Assembly (NCBI RefSeq): GCF_001431725.1
Contig: NZ_CP013106.1
Coordinates: 1,674,001-1,738,000 of the forward strand
Length of the DNA stretch: 64,000 nucleotides
Direction of reading: 5' to 3'
Source: Halomonas huangheensis
GTDB lineage: Bacteria > Pseudomonadota > Gammaproteobacteria > Pseudomonadales > Halomonadaceae
The number at the start of each line of letters is the position of its first letter. Positions within the stretch are counted from its first letter, which is position 1. A program made the position numbers and the translations under genes. Of the stretch, positions 46,401 through 54,781 are shown piece by piece. The notes below the pieces were generated by a model. It made no database searches, was not told the DNA's origin, and saw only the letters and a list, made by a program, of their open reading frames with translations.

Positions 46401-47597
46401 ATGCACGTAGTCAATTCGTGGCGCTCTCCGCTGCGCCTGACATTGCTGCTGCTCGGCAGCGGTGTGGCACTTCCCGCGCTGGCGGCTCCGACGCTATCCG
46501 GTGGGACCATCCGTGATCTTCGAGCGCTCGAACAGCAGATGGATTCCGCACCGGCGGTGGTGGAAGGCAAGGCGGCTGACCAGGCGCAGCGCCTGGCGGG
46601 GGGCAATGCTTCTGACCGCTGGGCGCAAGCGCTGTATCTACAACTGGCGGCGGGGGCCGAGGCGTCCCAGCAGAAATATGCCGAGGCAGCGGATCATCTG
46701 GCCGAGGCGCGAAGTGTGGACGGTGTCGATGCCGCTCAGCGCAATCGTTGGCTGGGCCAGGAAGCGGATCTGCGCCTGAAGGCCGGCCAGAAGGAACAGG
46801 GCAGGGAATTGCTTGGCGAATGGCTGACCAGTAACGACGGGGATGCCTCGTCGTTATGGCAGATGGCTCAATTGGAGGCGGAGCGCGAAAGTTGGGAATC
46901 TGCTGCAGACTGGGTAGAAAAGGCGCGTCGTGCGAGCGACTCGCCGAGTGCCGATCAGTTGGCCTTCGCCGCCGCGGTCATGCAGCGCAGTGGTCGCCTC
47001 GACGAAGCGTTGGTGGCGTTGCAGCAGCGTCTGGATCAAGCCGCGGACGACCCTGAAGCCTGGCGCAGGGCGGCAGGGTTGGCGCAGAAGCTTGGTGAGC
47101 CGGTGCGTGCGGCAGCGATCTGGGAAGCTGGCTGGCGGCAAGGGCTGCTTGATGGGGCCGAGGATCTGAATCGACGTATTCACCTGCAACTGGCGGCGGG
47201 GACTCCTGCACGAGCGGCCGAGATACTTGACGATGCCCTGGCACAAGGTGCTCTACCAGAAGATGAGGAGCATTTGCGCCTGCTGGCCGAGAGTTGGCAT
47301 CTGGCGCGCGACCGTGAACAGGCCATGCAGGCATGGCAGCGGCTCGCCGAGAAGACGGGGTCGGGGGCTGACTGGTTACATCTTGGGCAATTGGCCAGCG
47401 CCTGGGGCAACGCATCGCTGGCTCGTGAAGCGCTGAAGAACGCGAAGCAGCAAGGCGTGGCGCAGGCAGAGGAATGGCAAGCGCTGCTTGATGAGGCGGG
47501 AGCCGCCGAAGTGCTGCCGGTGATGGAAGAGACAGGCCGCGCTGTAGAGCCGAACGAGCCTGAGTTGCAGGAGCCTGGGCAGCAGGAGTCAGAGTAG
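46401..47597 (+). CDS. TPR-repeat periplasmic protein of the TonB operon
   Basis: A 398-residue protein. It has a signal peptide (LTLLLLGSGVALPALAA, cleavage near 29) and then Ala/Leu-rich helical repeats of TPR type (LYLQLAAGAEASQQKYAEAA, LVALQQRLDQAADDPEAWRR and others) up to about 370. The acidic Glu/Pro/Gln tail (NEPELQEPGQQESE) is coded by the start of a 15-bp tandem repeat that continues past the stop codon. TPR proteins end the TtpC-ExbB-ExbD-TonB operons of Vibrio as well. GGAGG precedes the ATG. Confidence 0.88.
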   Translation: MHVVNSWRSPLRLTLLLLGSGVALPALAAPTLSGGTIRDLRALEQQMDSAPAVVEGKAADQAQRLAGGNASDRWAQALYLQLAAGAEASQQKYAEAADHLAEARSVDGVDAAQRNRWLGQEADLRLKAGQKEQGRELLGEWLTSNDGDASSLWQMAQLEAERESWESAADWVEKARRASDSPSADQLAFAAAVMQRSGRLDEALVALQQRLDQAADDPEAWRRAAGLAQKLGEPVRAAAIWEAGWRQGLLDGAEDLNRRIHLQLAAGTPARAAEILDDALAQGALPEDEEHLRLLAESWHLARDREQAMQAWQRLAEKTGSGADWLHLGQLASAWGNASLAREALKNAKQQGVAQAEEWQALLDEAGAAEVLPVMEETGRAVEPNEPELQEPGQQESE

Positions 47598-47630
47598 CCC
47601 GAGTTAGAGCTGCACGATTCAGAACAGTAG
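47556..47630. repeat. 15-bp tandem repeat, 5 copies, running through the stop codon of the TPR gene
   Basis: Units start at 47556, 47571, 47586, 47601 and 47616: GAGCCTGAGTTGCAG, GAGCCTGGGCAGCAG, GAGTCAGAGTAGCCC, GAGTTAGAGCTGCAC, GATTCAGAACAGTAG. The stop TAG is at 47595-47597 inside the third unit. A second in-frame TAG ends the fifth. Confidence 0.85.
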
Positions 47631-47650
47631 AGAAGGAGTGGTATTGGCGA

Positions 47651-47688
47651 GACATGGCCCTGAGCGCTTCGGCGGTCAGGGCCATGTC
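47651..47688. terminator. Bidirectional terminator between the TPR gene and xthA
   Basis: A 13-bp stem GACATGGCCCTGA / TCAGGGCCATGTC (47651-47663 with 47676-47688) and a 12-nt loop, followed by TT. It lies between two convergent genes. Confidence 0.7.
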
Positions 47689-47700
47689 TTGCCGGTCTTA

Positions 47701-47748
47701 CGTATTGAAGCCAGCTCTGAAATCAGCCCTGAGGCTAGTCCTGAAGTT
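47701..47748. repeat. 12-bp tandem repeat straddling the xthA stop codon
   Basis: On the plus strand: CGTATTGAAGCC, AGCTCTGAAATC, AGCCCTGAGGCT, AGTCCTGAAGTT in 12-base steps (47701-47748), all around the core CTGA. The minus-strand TAG of xthA (47735-47737) lies across the third and fourth units. Adjacent copies match at 7 to 9 of 12 positions. Confidence 0.7.
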
Positions 47749-48550
47749 CGGTCCACACCGGTGCGTGGTCCGAGGGACGCTCCATTCCGCGCAGCTCATA
47801 GTCGACACCGGCATCGACGATGCGCTGGCTGAGGGGGGCGGTGGTCAGGATGTAATCGATGCGCAGACCACGCCTGGGTTCGCGATCGAATCCTTTCGAA
47901 CGGTAGTCAAACCAGCTGTAGAACTCCGTGGAGTCCGGGTAGCGCAGGCGATAGCTGTCACTGAGTCCCCAGGCCTTGATGCCACTCAGCCACTCACGCT
48001 CTTCCGGCTGGAAGCTGGTCTTGCCTTCACGCAACCAGCGCTTGCGGTTGTCCTCGCCGATACCGATGTCGATATCTTCCGGAGAGATGTTGAAGTCACC
48101 CATGATCGCAAGATGCTCGTCCGGAGTGTGGCGCTCCTCCAGTAACTGCTTGAGCTGGGCATAGAAGGCCCGCTTGTGTGGGTACTTGGTTGGATGGCTG
48201 ATGTTCTCGCCCTGGGGAAAGTAGCCATTGTAGATCCACAGCGGTTGACCATCGGCCTGCGTCAAGCGCACGCCAATCATGCGGCGTTGAGCATCCTCAG
48301 CATCTCCGGGAAGGCCCCGCACGACTTCCTGTGGTTCCTGCAGCGTCATGATCGCAACGCCGTAGTGTCCCTTCTGGCCGTGGTAATGGACGTGATAGCC
48401 CATGGCCTCGAGGGCCTCGCGTGGGAATTCGCTGTCCTGGACCTTGGTTTCCTGCAGACCGATCAGCGCGGGGCGGTGGGCCGCTATCAGAGCCTCCAAC
48501 TGGTGAAGGCGTGCTCGCAGACCATTGATGTTGAACGATACCAGACGCAT
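47735..48550 (-). CDS. xthA: Exodeoxyribonuclease III
   Basis: A 271-residue AP endonuclease/3'-5' exonuclease for base-excision repair. Motifs are LVSFNINGLRAR (residues ~3-14), LIGLQETKVQD, YNGYFPQGE, IMGDFNISPEDIDIG, LRIDYIL and the C-terminal SDHAPVW. The ATG at 48550 shares one base with the stop of the upstream small gene (TGATG). An in-frame TTG one codon earlier is less likely. Confidence 0.96.
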   Translation of the reverse strand: MRLVSFNINGLRARLHQLEALIAAHRPALIGLQETKVQDSEFPREALEAMGYHVHYHGQKGHYGVAIMTLQEPQEVVRGLPGDAEDAQRRMIGVRLTQADGQPLWIYNGYFPQGENISHPTKYPHKRAFYAQLKQLLEERHTPDEHLAIMGDFNISPEDIDIGIGEDNRKRWLREGKTSFQPEEREWLSGIKAWGLSDSYRLRYPDSTEFYSWFDYRSKGFDREPRRGLRIDYILTTAPLSQRIVDAGVDYELRGMERPSDHAPVWTELQD

Positions 48551-48795
48551 CAATCCTGCCCTCCGCTGGGCGTTTCGTTGTTGTCCTTGTGGATGGCAAT
48601 GTTTGGCGCAGCCTGCTGGCGTTCGAGTCGCCGCGCCGCCTGTAGCTTGCGCTGCTGGCTTTTCTTCTGGGAAAACCGCTGCGATGAGGCGACCTCACCG
48701 GGGTTTTCCTGACGCCACTGGCGGTAATCCTTGCGGCGTCCGGTGCGAATGGTCACCTTGTCCGCCAATGAGCGGCTCTTCTTGCGGCGTGTCAT
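48550..48795 (-). CDS. Small basic protein upstream of xthA, unknown function
   Basis: An 81-residue protein, very rich in Arg, Lys and Gln: MTRRKKSRSLADKVTIRTGR at the start, a helical KKSQQRKLQAARRLERQQAA segment in the middle and a polar tail. It has no membrane segment or Cys. It was not recognised. The charge suggests RNA or DNA binding, which is inference only. Support for a real gene is a strong AGAGGAG site 7 nt before the ATG, and the TGATG junction with xthA, which points to an operon and coupled translation. Confidence 0.78.
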   Translation of the reverse strand: MTRRKKSRSLADKVTIRTGRRKDYRQWRQENPGEVASSQRFSQKKSQQRKLQAARRLERQQAAPNIAIHKDNNETPSGGQD

Positions 48796-49104
48796 GGCAC
48801 GACTCCTCTTTCGATGTGCACATTCTACCAGTATCGGGCTACAGGCGACGAGCCATGACAGGCCAGTAACGCAGCAGTTTCAGGTCGCGGAGGATCGTGT
48901 AATTCTGCCATAAGTAGGCAGCAATCTTGTGCCAGGGGTGTGAAACTCGCCGCACATGATGTCCACAAGCCGCATGGTTGCGGGGATTGCTGTGCATTAT
49001 GCGCTGTCCACCAACAACCTGGGGGACTTGAAGGGGGGTGGGCTGATATAATAGCCCGCTTGTATGATTCACCTTCTTTCGGTAACGGACAAACTGCACA
49101 GCCT
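48796..49104. other. Divergent gap between the small basic gene and rhlB
   Basis: This 309-nt stretch has no supported gene. It holds the ribosome site of the minus-strand gene (near 48802-48808) and the rhlB promoter at 49044-49052. Confidence 0.55.
49044..49052 (+). promoter_or_regulatory. Extended -10 promoter of rhlB
   Basis: TGATATAAT is a perfect -10 hexamer with the TGN extension. There is no good -35 at 17 bp, as is common for extended -10 promoters. It lies 52 nt before the rhlB start. Confidence 0.6.
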
Positions 49105-50379
49105 ATGAGCGAGTCGGATCAGACCACCGCACCGGCCCAGAGCCACAAGCCCAAGCGTCGTCGTCGCAAGCCGAGGCGCCGCCAGTCGAGCTGGGATCTT
49201 CGCCAGTTTCAGGTGCCTGCCGTTGCAGGCAAGTGGCGGTTCCACGACTTCGATCTGCCACTGCCGTTGATGCGGGCCATCCACGCGCTGGGTTTCGAAT
49301 ACTGTACGCCGATTCAGGCTGAAGCCCTGACACATACCCTGCTGGGTGGGGATGTTGTCGGCAAGGCGCAGACCGGTACCGGCAAGACCGCTGCCTTCCT
49401 GATCTCGATGTTGGCCTACTTCCTCGAGGAAGAAGCGCCGGACGGTCAGAAATCGGGCGCTCCACGAGGCTTGATTGTGGCGCCGACCCGCGAGTTGGCG
49501 CTGCAGATCGAGAAGGATGCCAAGGCACTGGCACGCTTTACCTCGCTGAACGTGACCAGCGTGGTTGGCGGTATGGACTACCAGAAACAGCGCGACGGCC
49601 TCAACGGTAACGTCGATATCCTCGTGGCCACACCAGGTCGCCTGCTGGACTTCCAGCAGAAGCGCGATATCGACCTCAGTCAGGTGGAAGTGCTGGTGCT
49701 CGACGAAGCCGATCGCATGTTGTCGATGGGCTTCATTCCTGACGTCAAGCGTATCATTCGCTATACGCCGAAGCCGGTGGAGCGTCAGACCTTCCTGTTC
49801 TCGGCGACGTTTACCGAGGATATCCTCAATCTTGCCAGCCTGTGGACGCATGAGGCTTCGCATGTAGAGATCGCGGTGACCGTCGATAATGCCGCGGATA
49901 TCGATCAGCGTGTGTATATGGTCGGTGATGAGGACAAGCAGCGCCTGCTGGTCAAGCTGTTGCAGCAGGAAGCCTTCGATCGCGTCATGGTGTTCGGCAA
50001 TCGTCGCGATCTGGTGCGCAGCCTGCTTGCGCTGCTCAAGAAGGCCGATATCAACGTCGCCATGCTGTCTGGTGATGTGCCGCAGAATCAGCGCATTCGC
50101 ACGCTCGAGCAATTTCGCGAGGGCGAGGTGCAGGTGCTGGTGGCCACGGACGTTGCTGGGCGTGGTATCCACATCGAAGATGTCAGTCACGTGATCAATT
50201 ACACGCTGCCTGAAGATCCCGAGGATTATGTGCACCGAATCGGTCGTACCGGTCGTGCCGGCGCCAAGGGTGTGTCGATCAGCTTCGTCGGTGAGGAAGA
50301 TGCCTTCTCGCTGCCCGAGATCGAGCGCTTTATCGGCGACAAGCTGCCCTGCGAACATCCCCCCGAAGGTCTTCTCTGA
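49105..50379 (+). CDS. rhlB: DEAD-box ATP-dependent RNA helicase RhlB
   Basis: A 424-residue DEAD-box helicase. It has a basic N-terminus ([15 protein letters not shown]), Q motif CTPIQAEAL, motif [12 protein letters not shown], motif Ia [10 protein letters not shown], motif [14 protein letters not shown], motif III SATF and motif [12 protein letters not shown]. RhlB unwinds RNA for the degradosome with RNase E in E. coli; rne is in the same window but far away. The assignment over related RhlE is based on the N-terminal region and the GFxPDVxxI stretch. The ATG at 49105 lacks a good ribosome site. Confidence 0.9.
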   Translation: MSESDQTTAPAQSHKPKRRRRKPRRRQSSWDLRQFQVPAVAGKWRFHDFDLPLPLMRAIHALGFEYCTPIQAEALTHTLLGGDVVGKAQTGTGKTAAFLISMLAYFLEEEAPDGQKSGAPRGLIVAPTRELALQIEKDAKALARFTSLNVTSVVGGMDYQKQRDGLNGNVDILVATPGRLLDFQQKRDIDLSQVEVLVLDEADRMLSMGFIPDVKRIIRYTPKPVERQTFLFSATFTEDILNLASLWTHEASHVEIAVTVDNAADIDQRVYMVGDEDKQRLLVKLLQQEAFDRVMVFGNRRDLVRSLLALLKKADINVAMLSGDVPQNQRIRTLEQFREGEVQVLVATDVAGRGIHIEDVSHVINYTLPEDPEDYVHRIGRTGRAGAKGVSISFVGEEDAFSLPEIERFIGDKLPCEHPPEGLL

Positions 50380-50397
50380 CACCTTGTCGATCATGAT

Positions 50398-50418
50398 AAG
50401 CCGGCTTTATGCCGGCTT
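50398..50418 (+). terminator. Short terminator-like hairpin between rhlB and dinG
   Basis: An 8-bp stem AAGCCGGC / GCCGGCTT with a TTTAT loop, 18 nt after the rhlB stop. The T-tract is absent (GTTC), so it may only attenuate. Confidence 0.55.
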
Positions 50419-50438
50419 GTTCATCTGGATTTGCCTCC

Positions 50439-52595
50439 ATGCTGGATGAATCGCTCAAGAGCGAGATACAGGTCGCCTACCGGCGTGTTCTTGATAGCCT
50501 CGAGCTGACTCCGCGCTACGGTCAGCGCTTGATGATTGCCGAGATTTCTCGCACCCTGGCCAATATCGAGACCGATGAGTCAGGCAAGCGCACCAGCAAT
50601 GAGCATGTCTGTGTACTTGAGGCGGGTACCGGTACCGGCAAGACGCTCGCATATCTGCTTTCCGCCCTGCCGATCGCCAAGGCAAGGGGCAAGCGGCTGG
50701 TGTTGGCAACCGCTACCGTCGCGCTTCAGGAGCAGGTGCTTTATCAGGATCTGCCCGCGCTCAAGGCCCATAGTGGTCTGGCTTTCGACTATGCGCTGGC
50801 CAAGGGGCGTGGTCGCTATATCTGTGTGGCCAAGCTGGATCAGGCCATGGACGGTGGCGGGGAGGATAACCCAACGCTGTCGTTGTTCGAGCAGGCACTG
50901 GATGCCGAGCATGGCGATGACTTCAAGGCGTTGGTGCGCGAGTTGGGCGATGCCTACGGTAACGGCCGTTGGGAGGGGGATCGCGATAGCTGGGGTGATG
51001 CGATTGACGATGCTGACTGGCGTCGCTTGACCGTGGATCACCGCCAGTGCACCAATCGCCGCTGTGGCCATTTCGGTGCCTGTGCCTTCTTTCGTGCGCG
51101 GCGCCATCTCGATAGTGCCGACATCATTGTTGCCAACCATGACCTGGTGCTGGCGGATCTGGCGCTGGGCGGTGGTCTGGTGCTGCCGGATCCTGCCGAT
51201 TGCGTGTATGTGTTCGATGAGGGGCATCACCTTCCGGACAAGGCGATCTCACACTTTACCCATCGTTTCAGCGTCGGCGGTGGTCTGCGTTGGTTGAGAA
51301 ACCTGCGTAGTTCACTATCCGAGCTCAACAAGGGGCTTGGTGGGCAGGCGACTCTGGCCCGCCTGCTGGGGGCGTTGCCGGTCATCATTGAAGGTGTTGA
51401 GCCGCGTCTTGGTGAGGTCTTCGCCATGGGCCACCAGTTGGCACAGCGCGGCGAGGGATTGGAGGAGGGCGAGGATAGTCTCTATCACCGCTTTGCCATG
51501 GGCGTAGTGCCGGATGCGCTACGTGAGCAGGCTCGGGAACTGGTCACCGTATTTGCGGAGCTGTGCCGTAACCTGGAGTCGATGACCGATATTCTCCGCG
51601 AGAGTCTCGATCCGGAGAAATCGACAGGGTTGCCGAAGGAGCAGGCCGAAGCCTGGTTGCCGTTGCTGGCATTGCTGCATGGTCGTGCGCTCGAAGCCCA
51701 CGCGTTATGGCAGGCCTTTGCTGAGCAGGATCCGCAGGATGAGCCGCCACGTGCACGTTGGTTGACTCTTGAGCGGTTTCAGGGAGAGCCGGAGTTATCT
51801 TTCTCGGCCAGTCCGGTATCCGCGGCACATACATTGGCGAAATCATTGTGGGGGCGCTGTTTTGGTGCGGTGGTGACCTCGGCGACGCTTACTGCGCTGG
51901 GTCGCTTCGAGCGTCTGCAGGAGCGCGCTGGTCTGGCCAACCGCTATCGTTACCAGATTCTACCCAGCCCCTTCGATTATTCTCGCGCGATATTGAGCGT
52001 GCCTCCCGAGGCTTGCGATCCCAGTAACCGCGAGGCTCACGAGAAGGCGATCGTCGATTTCGTCGAGGCACTCGACGAGCAGCAGGCGGTGTTGGTGTTG
52101 TTCTCGTCACGCGCCCAGCTCCGTGGTGTGGAGCGCGCCCTCGGCAAGGAGCGTCGCCAGCGAGTGTTGGCCCAGGATCGCCTGCCCAAGCGTGAACTGG
52201 TGGAGCGCCATCGTGCGCAGGTTGATGCCGGGAAGGGCAGTATCCTTTTTGGGCTTGCCAGCTTTGCGGAAGGCATCGACCTGCCTGGCAAGTACCTGAC
52301 GCATGTGGTAATCACTCGACTGCCGTTCTCTGTTCCGGATGATCCAGTAGGTGCGACCCTCGCCGAGTGGATCGAAAGCCAGGGCGGTAATCCGTTCATG
52401 CGTATCAGCGTGCCCGACGCCTCGATCAAACTGGTTCAGGCCTGTGGGCGCTTGATTCGCAAGGAAGCCGATGAGGGGCGCATCACGCTACTCGATCGTC
52501 GCGTGTTGACGCGGCGTTATGGTCGGGCATTGCTTGATGCGTTACCGCCGTTCGTGCGTGAGATCGATGGGGTCGTACATCGTCCGACAGCTTGA
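50439..52595 (+). CDS. dinG: DinG-type ATP-dependent DNA helicase
   Basis: A 718-residue superfamily 2 (XPD-like) helicase. Walker A is EAGTGTGKTLAYLL (near residue 62) and motif II is FDEGHHLPDKAI (a DEGH variant of DEAH). The iron-sulfur cysteines are in YICVAK (near 129) and QCTNRRCGHFGACAF (near 205-216), and motif VI is VQACGRLIRKEADEG. DinG unwinds R-loops and forked DNA. The ATG at 50439 gives MLDESLKSEIQVAYRR. A strong terminator follows. Confidence 0.93.
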   Translation: MLDESLKSEIQVAYRRVLDSLELTPRYGQRLMIAEISRTLANIETDESGKRTSNEHVCVLEAGTGTGKTLAYLLSALPIAKARGKRLVLATATVALQEQVLYQDLPALKAHSGLAFDYALAKGRGRYICVAKLDQAMDGGGEDNPTLSLFEQALDAEHGDDFKALVRELGDAYGNGRWEGDRDSWGDAIDDADWRRLTVDHRQCTNRRCGHFGACAFFRARRHLDSADIIVANHDLVLADLALGGGLVLPDPADCVYVFDEGHHLPDKAISHFTHRFSVGGGLRWLRNLRSSLSELNKGLGGQATLARLLGALPVIIEGVEPRLGEVFAMGHQLAQRGEGLEEGEDSLYHRFAMGVVPDALREQARELVTVFAELCRNLESMTDILRESLDPEKSTGLPKEQAEAWLPLLALLHGRALEAHALWQAFAEQDPQDEPPRARWLTLERFQGEPELSFSASPVSAAHTLAKSLWGRCFGAVVTSATLTALGRFERLQERAGLANRYRYQILPSPFDYSRAILSVPPEACDPSNREAHEKAIVDFVEALDEQQAVLVLFSSRAQLRGVERALGKERRQRVLAQDRLPKRELVERHRAQVDAGKGSILFGLASFAEGIDLPGKYLTHVVITRLPFSVPDDPVGATLAEWIESQGGNPFMRISVPDASIKLVQACGRLIRKEADEGRITLLDRRVLTRRYGRALLDALPPFVREIDGVVHRPTA

Positions 52596-52634
52596 TGGTT
52601 GTTGTCTTCGTTCTTGCATTCGGACAGGAACAGA

Positions 52635-52688
52635 GCGCCCGCCGCTGGAGTTGATCCAGGGCGGGCGCGGTCTTTTCTGTCTTTTTCT
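52635..52688. terminator. Terminator between dinG and aroG
   Basis: GCGCCCGCCGCTGG (52635-52648) pairs, with one bulge, with CCAGGGCGGGCGC (52657-52669), followed by the T-rich GGTCTTTTCTGTCTTTTT. The genes are convergent. Confidence 0.8.
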
Positions 52689-52709
52689 ATTGCTACAGCG
52701 TCGTCTGAA

Positions 52710-53783
52710 TCAGGACAGGCGCTTGCTGAGGGCCGGGCCGAGGCGCTCGTTCATGCTGCGCAGGGCCTCGACAGTGGTGTCCCAGTCGATGCAGGCATCA
52801 GTTACCGAGACGCCATATGCCATCTGTGAATGGTCGTCGAGAATCTTCTGGTTGCCCCAGCCGATATTTGATTCGACCATCAGCCCGGTGATCGAACGAT
52901 TGCCGTCGAGGATCTGGTGAGTAACGTTCTCCAGCACCAGTGGTTGCAGGGCGGCATCCTTGTTGGAGTTGGCGTGGGAGCAGTCGATCATGATATTGGG
53001 CTTGATCCCGGCTTTCTTGAGCTCCTGCTCGGCAAGGGCCACGCTGACGCTGTCATAGTTGGGCTTGCCGTTGCCGCCACGCAGCACTACATGGGCGTAT
53101 GCATTGCCACGCGTGCGGATGATCGCCACCTGGCCTTGCTGATCGATGCCAAGGAAGTTGTGTGGATGCGAGACGGACTGCAGGGCGTTGACGGCGACGT
53201 CGAGGCTGCCGTCGGTACCATTCTTGAAGCCGACTGGGCACGACAGTCCCGAGGACATCTCGCGATGGGTCTGGGATTCGGTGGTACGTGCACCGATCGC
53301 GGACCAGCTGATGCAGTCCTGCATATATTGGGGCGAGATCGGGTCGAGGGCTTCGGTGGCCAGCGGCAGGCCCAGCTCTGACAGCTCGACCAGTAAACGG
53401 CGGGAGATATGCAGACCTTCCTCGATCTGGAAGGAGCCGTTCAGGTGGGGATCATTGATCAAGCCTTTCCAGCCCACGGTGGTGCGCGGTTTTTCGAAAT
53501 AGACGCGCATAACGATATACAGAGTGTCTTTCACCTCATCGGCCAGCCGACGCAGGCGGCGAGCATAGTCGAGTGCGGCATCGACATCGTGGATCGAACA
53601 GGGGCCAACCACCATCAGCAGGCGCGAATCCTTGCCGTCGAGGATGTTCTGTATGGTGCGGCGGCCCTCGAGTACTGTGGCTTCGGCTTCCGGCGTGAGC
53701 GGAATTTCCTGCTTGAGCTGCTCCGGAGTGACGAGGACATCCTGGGCGAGAACGTTGAGATTATTGACCTGCTGGTCGGACAT
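52710..53783 (-). CDS. aroG: 3-deoxy-7-phosphoheptulonate synthase (DAHP synthase, class I)
   Basis: A 357-residue AroF/AroG-type DAHP synthase that joins phosphoenolpyruvate and erythrose-4-phosphate, the first step to aromatic amino acids. Motifs are MVVGPCSIHDVDAAL (near 57), YFEKPRTTVGWKGLINDP, SAIGARTTESQTHREM, PVGFKNGTDG and IDCSHANSNKD. The ATG at 53783 was chosen by homology with the family N-terminus MSDQQVNNLNV. Which aromatic amino acid inhibits it cannot be read from sequence. Confidence 0.94.
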   Translation of the reverse strand: MSDQQVNNLNVLAQDVLVTPEQLKQEIPLTPEAEATVLEGRRTIQNILDGKDSRLLMVVGPCSIHDVDAALDYARRLRRLADEVKDTLYIVMRVYFEKPRTTVGWKGLINDPHLNGSFQIEEGLHISRRLLVELSELGLPLATEALDPISPQYMQDCISWSAIGARTTESQTHREMSSGLSCPVGFKNGTDGSLDVAVNALQSVSHPHNFLGIDQQGQVAIIRTRGNAYAHVVLRGGNGKPNYDSVSVALAEQELKKAGIKPNIMIDCSHANSNKDAALQPLVLENVTHQILDGNRSITGLMVESNIGWGNQKILDDHSQMAYGVSVTDACIDWDTTVEALRSMNERLGPALSKRLS

Positions 53784-54115
53784 GAGGGCTACCTGTGTGT
53801 ATCGTGTCAGCGCTGGAGGGTGCGGTATCGCGTTCCCCATTGTATCGTAAGGCGTCTACTATCTCTTGGGCACCAGGCAAATTCAATTGTGTGTTCAGGA
53901 ACCCTGACGTTTTTATGCTGTCACAGCCCCTCAACGGTTCCACGTAAAGGATGCTTGATGCGAGGCTGCGAAACAGGAACACTTGTGCCTTTTAGCGTGA
54001 CGAATCTCATGATCCTATTTCAGCCACCAGGCTTCAGGTGGACCCTTGCTGACGAAGACGAGGTCTCTGCCACCCGCTTTGCGACGCCGTCCCGACGTGT
54101 TCGGGGAGGAGACGC
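53784..54115. other. Divergent gap between aroG and rpoE
   Basis: This 332-nt stretch has no supported gene. A possible sigma-E-type promoter for rpoE lies at 53898-53925. GGAGGAG ahead of the rpoE ATG is its ribosome site. Confidence 0.55.
53898..53925 (+). promoter_or_regulatory. Possible autoregulatory sigma-E promoter of rpoE
   Basis: GGAACCC (53898-53904), a 16-bp spacer and TCACA (53921-53925) resemble the sigma-E/AlgU pattern GGAACTT-N16-TCTGA, with two mismatches in each box. rpoE is autoregulated in E. coli and Pseudomonas. Confidence 0.4.
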
Positions 54116-54721
54116 ATGACGAGCAGGGAAACTGATCAGCAGCTAGTCGAGAGAGCACAGAAAGGCGATACCCGAGCCTTCGATCTGTTGGTAAAAAAAT
54201 ATCAGCACAAGATTCTTGGCTTGATCGGACGCTATATCAATGATCATGCAGAAGTGCAGGATGTTGCCCAGGAAGCCTTCATCAAGGCTTATCGCGCGCT
54301 TGGAAAGTTTCGCGCGGAAAGCGCGTTCTACACCTGGATGTATCGCATAGCGATCAATACGGCCAAGAACCACCTTGTCTCGCGAGGGCGGCGTCCACCA
54401 GGCAGTGATCTCGATATCAATGACGCCGAGATCGTTGACATGAGCGGACGTCTGGCCGATATCGAAACGCCGGAAGCGGCTATCGCCAGGGATCAGCTCG
54501 AGGCTGCGGTATTTGAAGCTATCGAAAATCTTCCTGACGATCTGCGGACTGCCATTACTCTGCGCGAGCTTGATGGGATGTCCTATGAGGATATTGCCCA
54601 GATCATGCAGTGTCCGGTAGGAACCGTGCGTTCGCGAATCTTCCGAGCTCGTGAGGCTGTGGATCAACATATCCAGCCGCTGGTGACGACCTCGCGTAAC
54701 AACGAGTCGTTAGTGGATTGA
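54116..54721 (+). CDS. rpoE: Extracytoplasmic-function sigma factor RpoE (AlgU)
   Basis: A 201-residue ECF sigma factor that directs envelope-stress transcription. Region 2 has VLKKYQHKI-like LVKKYQHKILGLIGRYI, DVAQEAFIKAYRALGKFR and FYTWMYRIAINTAKNHL. Region 4.2 has MSYEDIAQIMQCPVGTVRSR. It is close to Pseudomonas AlgU in motif and in gene order (rpoE-mucA-mucB-mucD). GGAGGAG precedes the ATG. A small extra gene separates it from the anti-sigma gene mucA. Confidence 0.96.
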   Translation: MTSRETDQQLVERAQKGDTRAFDLLVKKYQHKILGLIGRYINDHAEVQDVAQEAFIKAYRALGKFRAESAFYTWMYRIAINTAKNHLVSRGRRPPGSDLDINDAEIVDMSGRLADIETPEAAIARDQLEAAVFEAIENLPDDLRTAITLRELDGMSYEDIAQIMQCPVGTVRSRIFRAREAVDQHIQPLVTTSRNNESLVD

Positions 54722-54781
54722 CACTGTTGGTCTGCTGCGTGGAATCAGGGCTGACAAGGCTGCTGAGGAGGTGGGTTGAAG

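Noticed and set aside
49069..50394. A 441-codon minus-strand frame opposite rhlB
   Set aside because: It mirrors rhlB codon by codon and has no recognisable motif or start signal.
53976..54009. Second sigma-E-like promoter (GGAACA...TCTCA) nearer rpoE
   Set aside because: The spacing between the two boxes is about 23 bp, too long for a sigma-E promoter.
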